A stretch of DNA of 36,007 nt, from NCBI GenBank assembly GCA_945877135.1, contig CAMCQY010000025.1, forward strand, positions 1 through 36,007. Reading direction: 5' to 3'. This document shows positions 7,684 through 18,369 of the stretch, one piece after another. The stretch's first letter is position 1, and each line of letters begins with the position of its first letter. Under the pieces are notes generated by a model that did no database searches, was not told the origin of the DNA, and was given only the letters and a program-made list of their open reading frames with translations. The translations under genes were made by a program, and so were the position numbers. The DNA is from Candidatus Kuenenia stuttgartensis (lineage in GTDB: Bacteria > Planctomycetota > Planctomycetia > Pirellulales > UBA1268).

Positions 7684-7732
7684 GGTCCTGGCACCTTTTT
7701 CCTCCATCCAAGCCCGCAGCGCAAGCAAGGGA
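7684..7732. repeat. Single arm of repeat family 2 with adjacent GGCACC-T5 motif
   Basis: CCCGCAGCGCAAGCAAGGGA (in 7708-7732) is almost identical to the right arm of the repeat after recQ, but no matching left arm is present. It is preceded at 7684-7700 by GGTCCTGGCACCTTTTT, a decayed version of the palindromic motif at 1822. It lies between rlmL (stop at 7760, read leftward) and livK, so it forms part of the rlmL 3' trailer. Together with copy A of family 1 it fills most of the 281-base gap. Confidence 0.6.
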
Positions 7733-7759
7733 ATACGGGCCACCCCATGTGGCGACTTG

Positions 7760-10213
7760 CTACCGTTTCACAAGCCGCCACGCCCTATGAATCCGTTCGT
7801 TCCGGAAGTCCTCGGGAATCGTGCGATTCGTGATCTCGCGGAGGGTGTAGAGGGCCGACAGACGTTCTTCGGCGAGATGAAACCGGCGGAAGTTGGTCGA
7901 AAAATAGACGACGCCTCCGGTCACGAGATTCTTCGCCACCAGTTCCAGGAGTTCGACATGGTCGCGCTCGATATCCCACGGCGTCTCGCTCTTCGCCGAC
8001 CGCGAGTAGGTCGGCGGATCGACCACCACGAGGTCGAACGGCGGCTCGCCACGCTGCGACCGGTGCTCGAGGAAGGCGCGGGCCTCGTCACGCACGATCC
8101 GGTGGCGACCCGCGTCCTTGAAGCCATTCTTCGAGAGGTTCGTCCGCGTCCACTCGAGATAGGTGTTGGAGAGATCGACGCTCACCGTCTCCTTGGCCCC
8201 GCCCGCGGCCGCATAGACGGAGAAACTGCCCGTGTAGCAGAAGAGGTTGAGCATCCGCTTCCCCTCGGCTTCGCCGCGGACCATGGCCCGCGTCTGCCGG
8301 TGATCGAGGAAGAGTCCCGTGTCGAGATAGTCGGAGAGATTGACCTCGAACGAGAGGTCTCCCTCCTTCACGGAGAGCAACGCCTGCCGTTGGTCCACTT
8401 TTTCATACTGCCCACCATCTCGCTGGCGGCGGCGTACCTTCAGGAAGGTCTGCATCGGCGGCACGCCCAGTTCCACTGCCGCCGCCTCGATCATCTTGTC
8501 GAGCCAGACGTCGTGCTCGATGTCGGTGCGTTCGTGCGGCCGCTCATACTCGGCGGCGTGCAGCCAGCCGGCATACCAGTCGATCACCAGCGGGATCTCG
8601 GGGATGTCGCGGTCGTAGACACGAAACGCCTCGATCCCTTGGCGGCGTGCCCACTTGGAGAGGTGTTTGAACCGCTTGGCGAGCCGGCGGCGGAAGTCGC
8701 CAATTTGATCGTCGGTCGTCCGCGCGCGCGAACGGCCGGTGGCCGGCATATCGTGGGCAGCGTCACTCGCGCCGACGGCGCCGGGACGGTGCGGGTTGTC
8801 TCGCGGGGGCAGGATAGCCTCATGCTCGCCATCCTCGCCCCGATCCCGACTTGCGGCGGTAACGCGTTCGCTCGTGGTGGCTGGCCCGCGGCCTTCGACC
8901 TGGGATAATTCGGGGGTGGCTCGCCTTCTGACCTCCACCTCCAGGAGCCGGCATGCGATCGGACCGTTGGAGAGCGGCACGCGATACGTGGGACGCAGGC
9001 CGAGCTGACCTGCAGCAGGCGTGTCGGCCGCGAGAATCGCCGCCCGCCAGCCGCCGCAGTGCTGCACGAGCCAGTCGCCAAACCGCCTGAAGAAGGCCGC
9101 AGACCGAGGGAGCGGCAGCCGCTCGCCATAGGGAGGATTGGTGACCACCAGCCCGCTCTCCCCCGCCGGCCTCGCCTGTTCGAAATGCTTTACGTCGATC
9201 GCGATGCACGATGCCACGCCCGCAGCCTCGGCACAGGCCTTCGCCGCGGCCACGGCATTCGGATCGAGATCGCTGGCCTGGAAGCCTCCGGCCGGTTCCC
9301 GCACGCGGGCCTCGAGCTCCGCCACCAGTCGATCAAAGAGCCCGCGGTCACAGTCGCGAAACCTAAAAAAGCCGTGGGCCTTCCGCCGCGCGCGATACAA
9401 GCCCGGCGCGATGCGTGCCGCGATCGAGGCCGCCTCGATGACGAGCGTGCCGGAGCCGCACATAGGGTCTAACAATAGCCCGCATGTCTCATCATCAACC
9501 GTACGCCCGCATTTCTCATCATCAACCGTACGCTCGCATGTCTCATCATCAACCGTACGCCCGCCGACATGCCACCAGCCCGCGATGCCGAGGATGCCTG
9601 CGGCCAACACTTCTGAGAGCGGCGCATCGACCTCACCCATCCGCCAGCCCCGCTGGTGAAGCGACCGGCCGGCCGCGTCGCGGAATATCGTCGCCGTGTC
9701 GCCCACCAGATGGAGCCCGAGCCGGAGGGTCGCCCCCCGCAGTTGCACGCTCGGCCGCTTGCCGCTCGGCGTGCGAAGCTGGTCCACGATCGCATCCTTG
9801 ACGATCTGCGCCGCATAGAGCGAGTGCGTGAGAAACGTGTCATGAATCGCAGCATCGACCCGGAGCGTGTCGGAGGTTTTTAATTCTTCCGTCCAGTCGA
9901 CCTCCTGCATCGCGCGATAGAGCGAGTCTGGGGAGTCCGCACGAAACCGTCCAAGCGGCTCGAGCACGCGGATCGCCGTCCGACTCTCGAGCACCGCCCG
10001 GTAGAGCGTCTCCTTCTCGGCCCCGGGAGCGGCCGAAAATTCGATCGTCCGCCGACCGATGCGAAGGTCCCGCGCACCGACTCGCTCCAACTCCCGCGCG
10101 AGGATCCATTCGAGACCTTCGAGCGTCCGCGCGGTCATCCGCGGCGGCTCGTCAGGCGACGGTGCCGGCAGCGGCCGGGGCACCGGGGGTACAGCGGGAA
10201 AGGGAGCGGTCAT
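7760..10213 (-). CDS. rlmL: Bifunctional 23S rRNA guanine methyltransferase RlmKL
   Basis: This enzyme modifies 23S rRNA with two SAM-dependent methyltransferase halves (N2 of G2445 by RlmL and N7 of G2069 by RlmK, E. coli numbering). The product is 817 aa from the ATG at 10213; the ORF-track extension overlaps carB and is rejected. A start at 10138 (MTARTLEGLEWIL) would fit the E. coli N-terminus equally well. A THUMP-containing region covers about residues 28-180. The first methyltransferase has LLLDPMCGSGTLVIEAA and catalytic VVTNPPYGERLP (about 247-366). The RlmK half starts near 508 (KRFKHLSKWARRQGIEAFR), with DYLDTGLFLDHR, LNLFCYTGSFSVYAA and VVVDPPTYS. Two oddities are a triple nine-residue repeat (about 218-245) just before motif I and an extra ~65-residue low-complexity linker (about 434-500) containing a dispersed repeat. 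It follows carB by 37 bases. Confidence 0.93.
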   Translation of the reverse strand: MTAPFPAVPPVPRPLPAPSPDEPPRMTARTLEGLEWILARELERVGARDLRIGRRTIEFSAAPGAEKETLYRAVLESRTAIRVLEPLGRFRADSPDSLYRAMQEVDWTEELKTSDTLRVDAAIHDTFLTHSLYAAQIVKDAIVDQLRTPSGKRPSVQLRGATLRLGLHLVGDTATIFRDAAGRSLHQRGWRMGEVDAPLSEVLAAGILGIAGWWHVGGRTVDDETCERTVDDEKCGRTVDDETCGLLLDPMCGSGTLVIEAASIAARIAPGLYRARRKAHGFFRFRDCDRGLFDRLVAELEARVREPAGGFQASDLDPNAVAAAKACAEAAGVASCIAIDVKHFEQARPAGESGLVVTNPPYGERLPLPRSAAFFRRFGDWLVQHCGGWRAAILAADTPAAGQLGLRPTYRVPLSNGPIACRLLEVEVRRRATPELSQVEGRGPATTSERVTAASRDRGEDGEHEAILPPRDNPHRPGAVGASDAAHDMPATGRSRARTTDDQIGDFRRRLAKRFKHLSKWARRQGIEAFRVYDRDIPEIPLVIDWYAGWLHAAEYERPHERTDIEHDVWLDKMIEAAAVELGVPPMQTFLKVRRRQRDGGQYEKVDQRQALLSVKEGDLSFEVNLSDYLDTGLFLDHRQTRAMVRGEAEGKRMLNLFCYTGSFSVYAAAGGAKETVSVDLSNTYLEWTRTNLSKNGFKDAGRHRIVRDEARAFLEHRSQRGEPPFDLVVVDPPTYSRSAKSETPWDIERDHVELLELVAKNLVTGGVVYFSTNFRRFHLAEERLSALYTLREITNRTIPEDFRNERIHRAWRLVKR
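8796..8830. repeat. Dispersed repeat fragment within the rlmL linker (family 3)
   Basis: On the plus strand this reads GTCTCGCGGGGGCAGGATAG followed by CCTCATGCTCGCC. A close relative, GTCTCGTCGCGTGGGCAGGA followed by TAGCCCAATGCTC, lies in the tkt downstream region at 24414-24450. Here the sequence is inside the rlmL frame and encodes part of the extra linker between the two methyltransferase halves (GEHEAILPPRD). Confidence 0.55.
9481..9561. repeat. Three tandem 27-bp repeats inside rlmL
   Basis: Three consecutive 27-base units (9481-9507, 9508-9534, 9535-9561) differ at only two or so positions, with the core CTCATCATCAACCGTACGC. On the coding strand they add nine residues each (GRTVDDETC, ERTVDDEKC, GRTVDDETC). 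The array sits directly before the SAM-binding motif LLLDPMCGSG. The frame is preserved. Confidence 0.95.
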
Positions 10214-10250
10214 ACCGCAGATTAGACCGCCGACGCTGAAAAAGCGACTG

Positions 10251-13520
<3,270 letters not shown>

Positions 13521-13552
13521 GGAAAAACCTGAGGTGCGCGCAAAACTGCCAC

Positions 13553-13582
13553 AGAGTAGCATTCCGACCGCCCATGCTTCAA
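13553..13582 (-). promoter_or_regulatory. Candidate sigma-70-type promoter of carB-rlmL
   Basis: The minus strand reads TTGAAG, an 18-base spacer, then TACTCT. Transcription would start near 13546, about 26 bases before the carB ATG at 13520. This agrees with the shorter carB start. The -35 region lies close to the -10 of the divergent ahpD-like gene. Confidence 0.55.
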
Positions 13583-13590
13583 CGAACAGC

Positions 13591-13596
13591 TACAAT
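13591..13596 (+). promoter_or_regulatory. Candidate -10 element of the ahpD-like gene
   Basis: TACAAT (five of six to consensus) lies ~57 bases before the ATG at 13653 in the 132-base divergent gap with carB. No good -35 is visible at 16-19 bases upstream. Confidence 0.4.
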
Positions 13597-13652
13597 CCTC
13601 GCAGTCCGTATCATTTCTCACCCGCCGTCCGAGTCCACGGGATCCATCTGCC

Positions 13653-14192
13653 ATGTCCATCGCCACCCCCTCGATCGAAGCCCTTCGCGACACGCTCCCC
13701 GACGAGTTGAAGGACATCCGGCTCAATCTCTCGAGCGTTCTCGCAGGCGAAAACCTCCAGCCGCTCCAGAGCCTGGGCGTGGCCCTGGCGGCAGCGGCCT
13801 TTGTGCGGTGCAAGCCGCTTGCCCAGGCGATCGAGGCGGATCTGCGGGCTGCCGACGCGGCTGCAGCAGCCCCGGTGATCTCCGACGCCATCGCCGCGGC
13901 AGGTCTGATGGCGATGAACACCGTTTACTACCGCTTCCGCCACATGCTCGGCAAGGAGACCTACGAGGCCCGCCCTCCCCGACTCCGCATGAGCCGTATG
14001 GCCCAGCCGGCGACCTCCAAGGCCGACTTCGAACTGATGAGCCTCGGCTGCGCGGCGCTGGCCGGCTGCGAACTCTGCATCAAGAACCACGAAGCGAGCC
14101 TCGTGCACCTGAGCGTGAGCGAGGACGCCTGCCACGACGCCGTCCGCATCGCCGCCGTGATCAATGCCGTTGCCTGCGGCCTGCCGGCGTGA
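13653..14192 (+). CDS. AhpD-like alkylhydroperoxidase (carboxymuconolactone decarboxylase fold)
   Basis: The protein is 179 aa, matching the length of AhpD (about 175 aa). The family's redox centre is present near residues 145-155 as CELCIKNHE, the Cys-x-x-Cys-x-x-x-His arrangement in which two cysteines and a histidine reduce peroxide or peroxiredoxin partners. The N-terminal half (MSIATPSIEALRDTLP DELKDIRLNL) also resembles AhpD. The usual partner ahpC is not in the window, so the electron donor and substrate are unknown. The gene is transcribed divergently from carB. No obvious Shine-Dalgarno precedes the ATG. The 133 bases after the stop carry a family 2 repeat and then the convergent DUF971 gene. 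Confidence 0.85.
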   Translation: MSIATPSIEALRDTLPDELKDIRLNLSSVLAGENLQPLQSLGVALAAAAFVRCKPLAQAIEADLRAADAAAAAPVISDAIAAAGLMAMNTVYYRFRHMLGKETYEARPPRLRMSRMAQPATSKADFELMSLGCAALAGCELCIKNHEASLVHLSVSEDACHDAVRIAAVINAVACGLPA

Positions 14193-14225
14193 GTCCGTCG
14201 CGCAACCATCAGCCCGCTCTCATTC

Positions 14226-14308
14226 ACGCCCGCAGCACAAGCAAGGGGAAACGCGTGGCCTCACGCTTCGCGTCGTGGATCCCCTCGCTGGCGGGTTGGG
14301 CTTGCAAG
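14226..14308. repeat. Family 2 repeat arms in outward order
   Basis: The arm CGCCCGCAGCACAAGCAAGG (14226-14250) is followed 30 bases later by TCCCCTCGCTGGCGGGTTGG (14280-14308). These are the same two arms as in the repeat after recQ but in reversed order, so the inverted pair still forms a stem. The unit sits between the convergent ahpD-like and DUF971 genes and fills most of that gap. Confidence 0.6.
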
Positions 14309-14325
14309 TTCACGACGCAAAGAGT

Positions 14326-14637
14326 TCAGCCGCCGAGTTCCCGCAAATATTCGAGCGTGTAGATGCCGCTGGAGTGACCGTCGGAGAATTCGATCGAGTA
14401 GGCGTATTGGCCAACGGGCTTCATCCCCGCGATCGCCAGCGGTGCCACCTCCTCGGGCCGGAGCACGGGAAGCAGCGCCGGTGCAGCCGGCTGAACCCGC
14501 TGCTCGCGGCAGGTGGCACACGGGCAGGCGTCGCGGAGGAGACGCGGCGAGTAGCAGCCGATCGCAGCGTCGCTCCAGACGATCTCGATGCCGCCCTGAG
14601 CGATGCGTCGGATGGATTGTGGTGTCGGCTGCGTCAT
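14326..14637 (-). CDS. DUF971 domain protein
   Basis: This is a small 103-aa protein made of a DUF971 domain (also called the gamma-butyrobetaine hydroxylase-like N-terminal domain). Characteristic features are the opening IEIVWSDA, the CPCATCREQR segment with three cysteines that could bind metal, and the terminal IEFSDGHSSGIYTLEYLREL. The start at 14637 (MTQPTPQSIRRI) has GAGG six bases upstream. The ORF-track GTG at 14649 overlaps the stop of the PaaK-like gene (GTGA) and is possible. Either way the two genes are translationally adjacent. Family members are found fused to dioxygenases or near Fe-S biogenesis genes, but the molecular role of the stand-alone domain is not settled. Confidence 0.85.
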   Translation of the reverse strand: MTQPTPQSIRRIAQGGIEIVWSDAAIGCYSPRLLRDACPCATCREQRVQPAAPALLPVLRPEEVAPLAIAGMKPVGQYAYSIEFSDGHSSGIYTLEYLRELGG

Positions 14638-14645
14638 GGTCATCC

Positions 14646-15935
14646 TCACCCTGACCGAGTGCCACGCCGGTCCACGATCCGCCGTCCCTTGCCCTCGAAC
14701 CGCGGTAGGCTGCCGATCGGCACGGCGATCACCTGCACCCGCAATCCGAGCCGGATCTGCAGTTCGCGGGCCACGCGATCGGGAGCGGACAGCCGATCCT
14801 CTATTTCCAAGGTCAACTCGTCAAGGCTTTCGTGCCTCGCGACCGTGAGGCGGTATTCGACGATCTCGGGAAAGCTGCGAACGATGCCGTCGATCCCACC
14901 GGGGAAGACATTCACGCCACGGATCACAAGCATGTCGTCGGTGCGGCCGAGAATGCCCCCCTCGAGCCGCACCCACGGGCACGCTCCTGCCGCGATCTCG
15001 TCGGCCGCGGGCCACCGGGGTCGCACGAGGTCGCCGGTGCGGTAACGGATGACGGGGGCACCTGCGCGGCCGAGCGTCGTGAGCACGAGTTCCGCCAATT
15101 CATCCTGCTGGGCCGCCTGCCCGGTCTGCACGCTGAGGAACTCGGCATGAAACCAGGGCTCGATCACGTCGAGGCCCCGGCCCGCCAGATCGCCCACGCC
15201 CCACGGCCCCACCTCCGTTGCGCCGGCATGGTCGAGCAGTTCCGCCCCCCACGCCTCGCGAATTCTCGACCGCACCGCAGGCACCGAGCCACCAGGCTCC
15301 CCCGCCACGATCACCAGCCGAATCGGGAGATGCTCGAGGTCAAGCTTGGATTCGGCCGCCACCTCCGCCAGGTGCAGGGCATAGCTGGGCGTGGCCACGA
15401 GCACCGTCGCCCCGAGAGCTCTCGCCATCTCGAGCCGCGCGAGCGTTGTCATGCCACCCGTGGGAATCGCCATCGCCTGCCGCGTGAGCACCGCATCGAA
15501 ACCGCTCCAGAAGCCGGCATAGGGACCGAACGAGGAGGCCACGAGCACGCGATCGCCCGGCTGCACGCCGCCACGGTCGAGGATCGTCTGCCAGCACGCC
15601 ATCCACCATGCCCAGTCTTCCGCCGTGTCGAAGACGGGCAACGGCCGGCCGTGCGTGCCACTGGTCTGGTGAAACCGCACGTAGCGATCGGACGACCAGG
15701 TGAGGTTTCCGGGGCCACCGCTCGCCGCCGCCTCGACCAGTTCCTCCTTAAACGTGAACGGCCACTGCTCAATCGCCGCGAGCGACGGCAGGTCGCGTGA
15801 CACCCGGCCGAGCTTGGCCGCATAGAAGCGGTTGTGCGGCAGGATCGCCTGCACGAGCCCGCGCAGCCTCTCGAGCTTGAGCGCATCGAGCTGCTCACGG
15901 GAAGACGAGGCTGCAGTGGGTCGGTGGGCGGCCAT
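14646..15935 (-). CDS. PaaK-like phenylacetate-CoA ligase family protein (adenylate-forming)
   Basis: The protein is 429 aa, the usual size of PaaK-type ligases that activate an aryl or related acid as an adenylate and pass it to CoA. Motifs visible are the P-loop-like HQTSGTHGRPLP (about 89-100), AGEPGGSVPAVRSRI, YRTGDLVRPRW and GRTDDMLVIRGVNVFPGGI, and a C-terminal lid ending GKGRRIVDRRG. The ORF-track extension of 29 residues is translated largely from repeat copy B and is rejected. The start at 15935 (MAAHRPTAASSS) follows a CATAAT hexamer by six bases, which suggests leaderless transcription. There is no paa catabolic cluster nearby, so the acid is unknown. The DUF971 gene follows directly and is probably cotranscribed. 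Confidence 0.85.
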   Translation of the reverse strand: MAAHRPTAASSSREQLDALKLERLRGLVQAILPHNRFYAAKLGRVSRDLPSLAAIEQWPFTFKEELVEAAASGGPGNLTWSSDRYVRFHQTSGTHGRPLPVFDTAEDWAWWMACWQTILDRGGVQPGDRVLVASSFGPYAGFWSGFDAVLTRQAMAIPTGGMTTLARLEMARALGATVLVATPSYALHLAEVAAESKLDLEHLPIRLVIVAGEPGGSVPAVRSRIREAWGAELLDHAGATEVGPWGVGDLAGRGLDVIEPWFHAEFLSVQTGQAAQQDELAELVLTTLGRAGAPVIRYRTGDLVRPRWPAADEIAAGACPWVRLEGGILGRTDDMLVIRGVNVFPGGIDGIVRSFPEIVEYRLTVARHESLDELTLEIEDRLSAPDRVARELQIRLGLRVQVIAVPIGSLPRFEGKGRRIVDRRGTRSG

Positions 15936-15941
15936 GTCAGC

Positions 15942-15947
15942 ATTATG
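15942..15947 (-). promoter_or_regulatory. Candidate -10 element of the paaK-like gene (leaderless start)
   Basis: CATAAT on the minus strand ends six bases before the ATG at 15935, placing the expected transcription start on the start codon. No Shine-Dalgarno sequence and no clear -35 are seen. Confidence 0.4.
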
Positions 15948-15980
15948 CCATGAACAGCATGAGCACGGGCTACGAGGGCC

Positions 15981-16111
15981 GGGGCTGCCCGTGCCCCGTC
16001 GCCGGACGTTCGCTACGGGCATCCTGCCCTTCGCTCACTCGATGCTGACTACGCTCCGGCATCCTGCCTGCGCTTGTCAGCAACGCCGGCTCTCGGGGCA
16101 CGGGCAGCCCC
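15981..16111 (+). repeat. Structured dispersed element with terminal inverted repeats (family 1, copy B)
   Basis: This 131-base copy has the same 13-base termini as copy A (GGGGCTGCCCGTG and CACGGGCAGCCCC) and differs from it at only a handful of positions. The internal hairpin is GGGC-ATCCT-GCCC, where copy A has GGCC-ATCCT-GGCC, so both arms have changed together. It lies between the PEGA lipoprotein gene and the paaK-like gene, both read leftward. The 90 bases from 16112 to the lipoprotein stop hold nothing else I can name. Confidence 0.85.
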
Positions 16112-16201
16112 TCACGCGTTTTGCAAAGCAGATGTCGGGGTAGCCGGGATCGGCGGACTCATTCCTTCTGCCGTCCCGGCGGTGCGAGTCGGTTGACTCC
16201 C

Positions 16202-16831
16202 CTACAGCCCCGGGATGCCCTGGGACGGTGCGTTCTGCCGCGGGGCCTGCAATCCCTGCATCGGCGATGGCGACGGAGGCGGCAGCACGAGTCCGCCGCC
16301 CGGTGGCGGCAGCGGCTGCGGGCCCAGCAGCGGTTGCGCGGGCGGTGCCGGAATCGGTTGGGCAATAACCGGCTGCTGCACCACGGGAGCCGGCGGCGGG
16401 GCAGGCAGACTGCCGGCGGCCAGCCGGGCCTGTTCGGCCCGGGCGACGACCGACTCCGGTGGAATCGAGGCCGTCGTGGTCATGGCGAGATCCACAACCC
16501 GCTCGTCGCGAATCTCCCAGGGCCAGAGGTTCTCCGTGACGAAGTCGAGCGGAAAGATCTGGTACCACGGGAGAGGGAACGGCTGTCGCACCGTCAGCGT
16601 TTCGTAGCCGTCCTTGACGAGCCGAATCTTCCGCGTGCCGTAATAGATGAAGTCGGTCGATACCGGCGTGGTGCCGATCTGGTAGTCATCGACGTAGACG
16701 AGGGCTCCCGGTGGATTGCTGCGGACCGTCATTCTCCGCTGCACACAGCCCCCGGCCACCGCCAGCAGACAGCAGCCCACCACGGCCGCACGCCCACTCC
16801 GCGATCGAATTGTGGCTGCTTTTGCATTCAT
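16202..16831 (-). CDS. PEGA-domain lipoprotein with proline-rich tail
   Basis: The protein is 209 aa. The N-terminal signal (basic residues, then AAVVGCCLLAVAGGC) suggests a lipoprotein modified at Cys29. The residue at -3 is Ala rather than Leu, so the lipobox is imperfect. Residues about 33-75 form a PEGA domain (MTVRSNPPGALVYVDDYQIG TTPVS followed by RKIRLVKDGYETLTV), a small beta-sandwich usually found on surface or periplasmic proteins. From about residue 140 the chain is Pro/Gln/Ala-rich and probably disordered. AAGGA stands eight bases before the ATG (on the minus strand). It is transcribed divergently from the PP2C gene. The family is common in planctomycetes, but the specific function is unknown. 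Confidence 0.8.
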   Translation of the reverse strand: MNAKAATIRSRSGRAAVVGCCLLAVAGGCVQRRMTVRSNPPGALVYVDDYQIGTTPVSTDFIYYGTRKIRLVKDGYETLTVRQPFPLPWYQIFPLDFVTENLWPWEIRDERVVDLAMTTTASIPPESVVARAEQARLAAGSLPAPPPAPVVQQPVIAQPIPAPPAQPLLGPQPLPPPGGGLVLPPPSPSPMQGLQAPRQNAPSQGIPGL

Positions 16832-16893
16832 GGTTGGGATCCTTGGCGGCCAGGGCTCCAGTGGCCGGAAACCATAGATTTCTGCCCTGCCGG

Positions 16894-16923
16894 TCGCCAG
16901 CCCAGCCTGTTTTTACGTATTCT
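16894..16923 (+). promoter_or_regulatory. Weak candidate promoter of the PP2C gene
   Basis: TCGCCA, 18 bases, TATTCT gives four of six matches in each hexamer and would start transcription near 16930, just before the ATG at 16936. An alternative -10 is TAGAAT at 16964-16969, which would favour the GTG start at 17008. I cannot decide between them. Confidence 0.25.
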
Positions 16924-16935
16924 GCCCGGACAATC

Positions 16936-18369
16936 ATGTCTCGCCTGAGCCACGCCATCAGGCTAGAATCCGCTCTTTTCCGCCACCCGCCCGAGGTATG
17001 TCGACGCGTGGGAAAAGTGACGAGCCTCGTCTATTGCGACCGCACCGACATCGGTCGCCGCCGCTCGAACAATCAAGACTCGAAGGCCGTGCTGCCTGCG
17101 AGCCCGCAGCAGTTTCGCACGCGTGGGTGGCTGTTCATCGTGGCCGACGGCATGGGTGCCCACGCCGCGGGCGAACTGGCCAGCGCCATCGTGGCCGACC
17201 GCGCTCCCAAAATCTACGAACAACGTTCCGAGTTTTCCCCGCCGCTGGCCCTGCGGATGAGCCTCGAACGAACCAACGCCGAGATCAACGCGAAGGGTGA
17301 GAGCGGCCATGAATTCAAGGGCATGGGGACGACCTGCACCACGCTCGTGCTCCTCCCTCGCGGTGCCATCGTCGGCCACGTGGGCGACAGCCGCTGCTAC
17401 CGCATTCGGGGCGGTCGGATCGAACAGTTGTCGCGGGATCATTCGCTCGTCTGGGAGCTTGAAACGGCCGGCGGCATGTCCCGCGAACAGGCCAATGACG
17501 CCGCACCAAAAAACATCATCACCCGATCGATGGGCCCGCATCCCCACGTCGATGTCGATCTCGAAGGGCCATTTCCGGTGACGCCGGGCGACGTGTTCCT
17601 GCTCTGCAGCGATGGTCTCTCCGGGCAGGTTGCCGACGAGGAGATTGGCCTGCTTGCCGCCGAACTCGAGCCCCAGGAGGCGGTGCCCGCCCTGATCGGC
17701 CTGGCGTTGGTACGGGGCGCCCCCGACAACGTCACTGTGATCGTGGCGCGGGCCGGGGAGGAAGAGGCCTCGAAGCCGTCCCGGAGCGACGCGGCGTGGC
17801 CGCTCAGCGCGGAGGCCACGACCAATCAGCGGCAGGCCAGCCGCTCCTGGATCGCGCTCACGTTCGCCGCCGCGTGCCTGCTGGCAGCACTGATGTTCAA
17901 CCCTTACAGCCAGCTCACCAGGGAGCTGTGCCGTTCGGAGCTGATGCACGCCGTCTGCACGTTTGGCAGCCTCGGCGCCCTGATGGCGGGAATCGCCGCG
18001 CTCCTGATGGCCGTGCTGGGCTTTCTCGCGCCGGCGCCATCGCGAGGGCGGATGCTTCACGCAGGCGAGATGCTCGGCAAGGGCCCCTACCGTCGCTACG
18101 ACTGCACCCCGACCGAGCAGCTCGTGGAGAGGATCCTCGCGAGCATTGAGCGGGCCGCCGAGGAGCTCCCGGCCGCCGATCGCGACCGCACGGTCACCAT
18201 CGTGTCCCGGGCGCGGCAGCATGCCGCCGCCGGCGCCTTCCACGAGGCGGTGACGGCCGCCGCCGAGGCCATCGCCATCCATACCAAAGCCGTCGAGGCG
18301 GCACGCGGCGACGTGACGAACATCACCCCGAAGCCCGCCGCGGGCTCCCCGCCGCCCGGCCACGCCTGA
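16936..18369 (+). CDS. Membrane-anchored PP2C-family Ser/Thr protein phosphatase
   Basis: The product is 477 aa from the ATG at 16936; a GTG at 17008 (VGKVTSLVYCDRTDIG) is a shorter alternative. The PP2C domain covers about residues 30-272, with metal-ligand motifs RRSNNQDS (D48), VADGMGAHAAGE (D71), GHVGDSRCYR (D151), CSDGLSGQV (D226) and PDNVTV (D264). It is followed by a polar linker and two hydrophobic helices (about 303-322 and 345-365) with a short loop, then a ~110-residue Ala/Glu-rich helical tail. The phosphatase and tail would both be cytoplasmic. It is expected to remove phosphate from Ser/Thr-kinase substrates; no kinase gene is in the window. Next is the LptF/G-type permease, 48 bases on. 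Confidence 0.9.
   Translation: MSRLSHAIRLESALFRHPPEVCRRVGKVTSLVYCDRTDIGRRRSNNQDSKAVLPASPQQFRTRGWLFIVADGMGAHAAGELASAIVADRAPKIYEQRSEFSPPLALRMSLERTNAEINAKGESGHEFKGMGTTCTTLVLLPRGAIVGHVGDSRCYRIRGGRIEQLSRDHSLVWELETAGGMSREQANDAAPKNIITRSMGPHPHVDVDLEGPFPVTPGDVFLLCSDGLSGQVADEEIGLLAAELEPQEAVPALIGLALVRGAPDNVTVIVARAGEEEASKPSRSDAAWPLSAEATTNQRQASRSWIALTFAAACLLAALMFNPYSQLTRELCRSELMHAVCTFGSLGALMAGIAALLMAVLGFLAPAPSRGRMLHAGEMLGKGPYRRYDCTPTEQLVERILASIERAAEELPAADRDRTVTIVSRARQHAAAGAFHEAVTAAAEAIAIHTKAVEAARGDVTNITPKPAAGSPPPGHA

Noticed and set aside
7475-7711. Small ORFs across family 1 copies (for example 78 aa at 7475-7711 and parts of ORFs near 24500)
   Set aside because: They share similar peptides only because the DNA repeat is shared; the structural conservation is in base pairing, not codons.
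9481-9561. Possible CRISPR-like array
   Set aside because: The units are contiguous, have no spacers and are in frame within rlmL.
15936-16022. 29-residue N-terminal extension of the PaaK-like ORF
   Set aside because: It is translated largely from repeat copy B and precedes a natural start with a -10 element six bases upstream.
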